6,094 nt of DNA. Source: an uncultured Clostridia bacterium (GTDB taxonomy: Bacteria; Bacillota; Clostridia; Christensenellales; Aristaeellaceae). The stretch spans positions 1 through 6,094 of the forward strand of contig CAKTYE010000106.1 in NCBI GenBank assembly GCA_934631985.1, given 5' to 3'. The notes under the pieces are model-generated. The model did no database searches, was not told the origin of the DNA, and saw only the letters and a list, made by a program, of their open reading frames with translations. Every line of letters begins with the position of its first letter. The first letter of the stretch is position 1. Shown here in pieces: positions 4,503 through 6,094 of this stretch. Made by a program: the position numbers and the translations under genes.

Positions 4503-6094
4503 TTAGGCAGGCAGCAGACCGGCGGTTTCCAGCTCGTCGGCAACCTTGCCCAGGCCAAAGCTTTCCAGCGTCGCACGGGTGGGGATGCCGGTCTTCACGT
4601 CCCAACCAAACTCGGTGTAGAACATGTCCAGTGCCTTCTCCCAGTCCTCGCGATCCAGCTTGGTGGTGCCTTCGGTAAAGGCCTTCTTGTCGGGATCGCG
4701 GTCGAACACCCAGTCGCTCAGGGGATCGTGATCCTCGCGCAGGTTCTTGGAGCCCATCTCCAGGGCGGTCATGGCGCGGTGCAGCTGCAGCACCTTTTCA
4801 CCAATGCGGTCCACTTCCTCCTCGGTGTATTCCACACCGGTGGTGGCGGAGATCAGCTGGGCTTCCAGGCTGGTGTCACCCTCATAGCCGCGCTCCTTGC
4901 AGGGAGAGAACATCATGGGCCACACCCAGTTGCACAGGGTCGCCATGTCATGCACATCGTTGCGGACGATGGCCCACTTGGCCCACTTTGCACGGTTCTG
5001 GGTCATGGGGGTGTAGTTGGCGGGCTTGTTGTAGCAGCCCTCGCCGAACTTCTTTTCCAGCACGGACTGAATGATGTCCACCGGCAGACCGTTGCCGATG
5101 CAGTTCTGGTGCGTGTGGCACATGGGGTCGCGGTTGAACAGAATGTTGATCAGCGCACCCACCTGGCCCATGGACTCAGAGGAGTGGTGCAGGCCAATGC
5201 CCATCTTCTTCAGGATGAACTTATAGCTCTGATTGTAGAAGCTTTCGTCTAAGCCCCACTTCTTGGTCAGACGCACAGCGCCCTCGCCCAGGGTAGCAAA
5301 CTCGCCCTGCTTGGTGGAGATACGCTTGATCATCTCATCGGCCCAGCGAGGATCGCCGTCCTTCATCAGATCCCACGGAATCTCCTTGTACTCGTCTGCG
5401 GGCAGCACCTTCTCGAAGATGCCGTTTTTCCAGCAGTAAGAGAAATAGTTATCCATTTCGCCATAGGCGCACCACAGGCCGTAATCATCCATCACTTGAC
5501 CAATGTGGTAGCCCAGCACCAGCTGCGCATCGCCCTCATTCGCAAAGGAATGGGTACCTGCCGGATAGAAGCCATCGGTGTGAGAGGTAGCAAAGCAAAC
5601 GGCACTAACGTTGGTTTCCATGGGCTTGCCATCCACCTCATAGCCTTCCAACTCGGGCAGATTGACCTGGTTGACGCAACGGATGGGGCATTGTGCGCAG
5701 CCGCCATTCTTCACGCCATGCTTGAAAACTTGATCGGGTGCTCCGGCGAAGAAGGCGCCGGATGCAGCACCATAGAAGAAGTTGCCAACGTTGGTACGCA
5801 TACCCACGGCATTGATGTCGCCGGGCTTCTGCTCACCAGTAGGCACAGGACCGCCGATGCCCTTCTCCCAGCTCTTGCCATCACCGCCCTGCCAACGGGT
5901 CCAGGACACATATTCATTCCAGCTCTGCTGCGTGGCAGGCACAACGTGGTTGTTGTTCGCGCCGATCAGCTCAGCCAGCTGATAGCGATACAGATCCAGC
6001 AGCTTTTTGGGATCCGCCACGGAAACGGACTTTTCGCCGCAGATGGCGATGGCCTTCAGCTTCTTCGCACCCCAGACATAGCCCGCGCCAGCGC
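4503..6094 (-). CDS. AOR-family tungsten-dependent aldehyde ferredoxin oxidoreductase, 5' end outside window
   Basis: AOR-family enzymes carry a tungsten bis-pterin and one [4Fe-4S] cluster. They oxidise aldehydes to acids, usually passing electrons to ferredoxin or partner Fe-S subunits in the cytoplasm. The reading frame is open to the window edge, and 529 residues are visible. The first, AGYVWGAKKLKAIAICG, match the end of the AOR N-terminal domain (usual form GAVMGSKNLKAI), so a GTG at 6020 is internal and about 190 residues are missing. The cluster motif CAQCPIRC (C-x2-C-x3-C) is at visible residues 132-139 (5699-5676). The first pterin motif DxxGL reads DDYGL (5489-5475). The fourth Cys is in DMATLC (Cys codon 4934-4932), where DxxGLC is usual. 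Further family landmarks are the MGQVGALIN and RDPMCHTHQN segments and the C-terminal GWDVKTGIPTRATLESFGL block. The stop is TAA at 4505-4503, followed by a terminator. Family is certain; substrate is unknown. The LCNWVWP wording hints at a clostridial subgroup distinct from archaeal AOR. Confidence 0.92.
   Translation of the reverse strand, partial: AGAGYVWGAKKLKAIAICGEKSVSVADPKKLLDLYRYQLAELIGANNNHVVPATQQSWNEYVSWTRWQGGDGKSWEKGIGGPVPTGEQKPGDINAVGMRTNVGNFFYGAASGAFFAGAPDQVFKHGVKNGGCAQCPIRCVNQVNLPELEGYEVDGKPMETNVSAVCFATSHTDGFYPAGTHSFANEGDAQLVLGYHIGQVMDDYGLWCAYGEMDNYFSYCWKNGIFEKVLPADEYKEIPWDLMKDGDPRWADEMIKRISTKQGEFATLGEGAVRLTKKWGLDESFYNQSYKFILKKMGIGLHHSSESMGQVGALINILFNRDPMCHTHQNCIGNGLPVDIIQSVLEKKFGEGCYNKPANYTPMTQNRAKWAKWAIVRNDVHDMATLCNWVWPMMFSPCKERGYEGDTSLEAQLISATTGVEYTEEEVDRIGEKVLQLHRAMTALEMGSKNLREDHDPLSDWVFDRDPDKKAFTEGTTKLDREDWEKALDMFYTEFGWDVKTGIPTRATLESFGLGKVADELETAGLLPA

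Noticed and set aside
4467..5252. Long open frame (261 codons) on the plus strand opposite the AOR gene
   Set aside because: It lies antisense to conserved AOR sequence, has His/Gly/Leu-biased composition and no ribosome binding site supporting it.
5782..5982. Short plus-strand frame opposite the AOR gene
   Set aside because: Antisense to conserved AOR coding sequence, with no ribosome binding site and no domain.

Overview
The window looks like chromosomal DNA of a gut-type, GC-rich member of the Clostridia (Oscillospirales or Christensenellales level; family uncertain). This rests on strong AGGAGG-type ribosome binding sites, GTG/CTG-rich codon use, Ala/Met/Leu-rich signal peptides ending in A-x-A-E-E, a tungsten aldehyde ferredoxin oxidoreductase, and a GC-rich multi-hairpin intergenic repeat of a kind I recall from such genomes. 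The assignment is inference from style, not from a database match.

Left half, + strand: a three-gene cell-envelope operon. A good SigA-type promoter (10-38) drives an exported LytR-CpsA-Psr (LCP) protein (77-1237). It is followed after 9 nt by an exported NAGPA-type phosphodiester glycosidase (1247-2179), and after a 48-nt gap holding a small GC hairpin by a divergent Lgt-like membrane protein (2228-3172). A strong, probably bidirectional intrinsic terminator (3187-3234) closes the operon. LCP enzymes attach phosphate-linked polymers to the wall, NAGPA-type enzymes cleave sugar phosphodiesters and Lgt lipidates proteins, so the shared theme is the extracytoplasmic surface. The Lgt-like protein has a Tyr where the catalytic-region His is expected, and two extra C-terminal membrane segments.

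Middle, 3235-3772: no intact gene. It holds a roughly 110-nt cluster of four hairpins (3271-3377), then an AT-richer patch with remains of two insertion sequences fused tail to tail at about 3530. These are the first 15 codons of an IS30-type transposase on + and the first 45 codons of an IS3/IS150-type helix-turn-helix OrfA on -. The second still has a large terminator-like hairpin immediately before its start codon, which may now end transcription of the neighbouring minus-strand gene.

Right half, - strand: the 3' part of an AOR-family tungsten oxidoreductase gene (4503 to the window edge; about 529 residues visible, N-terminus outside). Its Rho-independent terminator abuts the Shine-Dalgarno sequence of the next gene, a 203-residue protein of unknown function with a helix-turn-helix-like N-terminal part (3773-4384). 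That gene therefore probably depends on read-through of the hairpin.

I see no RNA genes and no CRISPR array. The points I judge most worth checking are the Lgt-like protein with an altered active site, the terminator/Shine-Dalgarno arrangement after the AOR gene with its unrecognised partner, and the fused IS relics.
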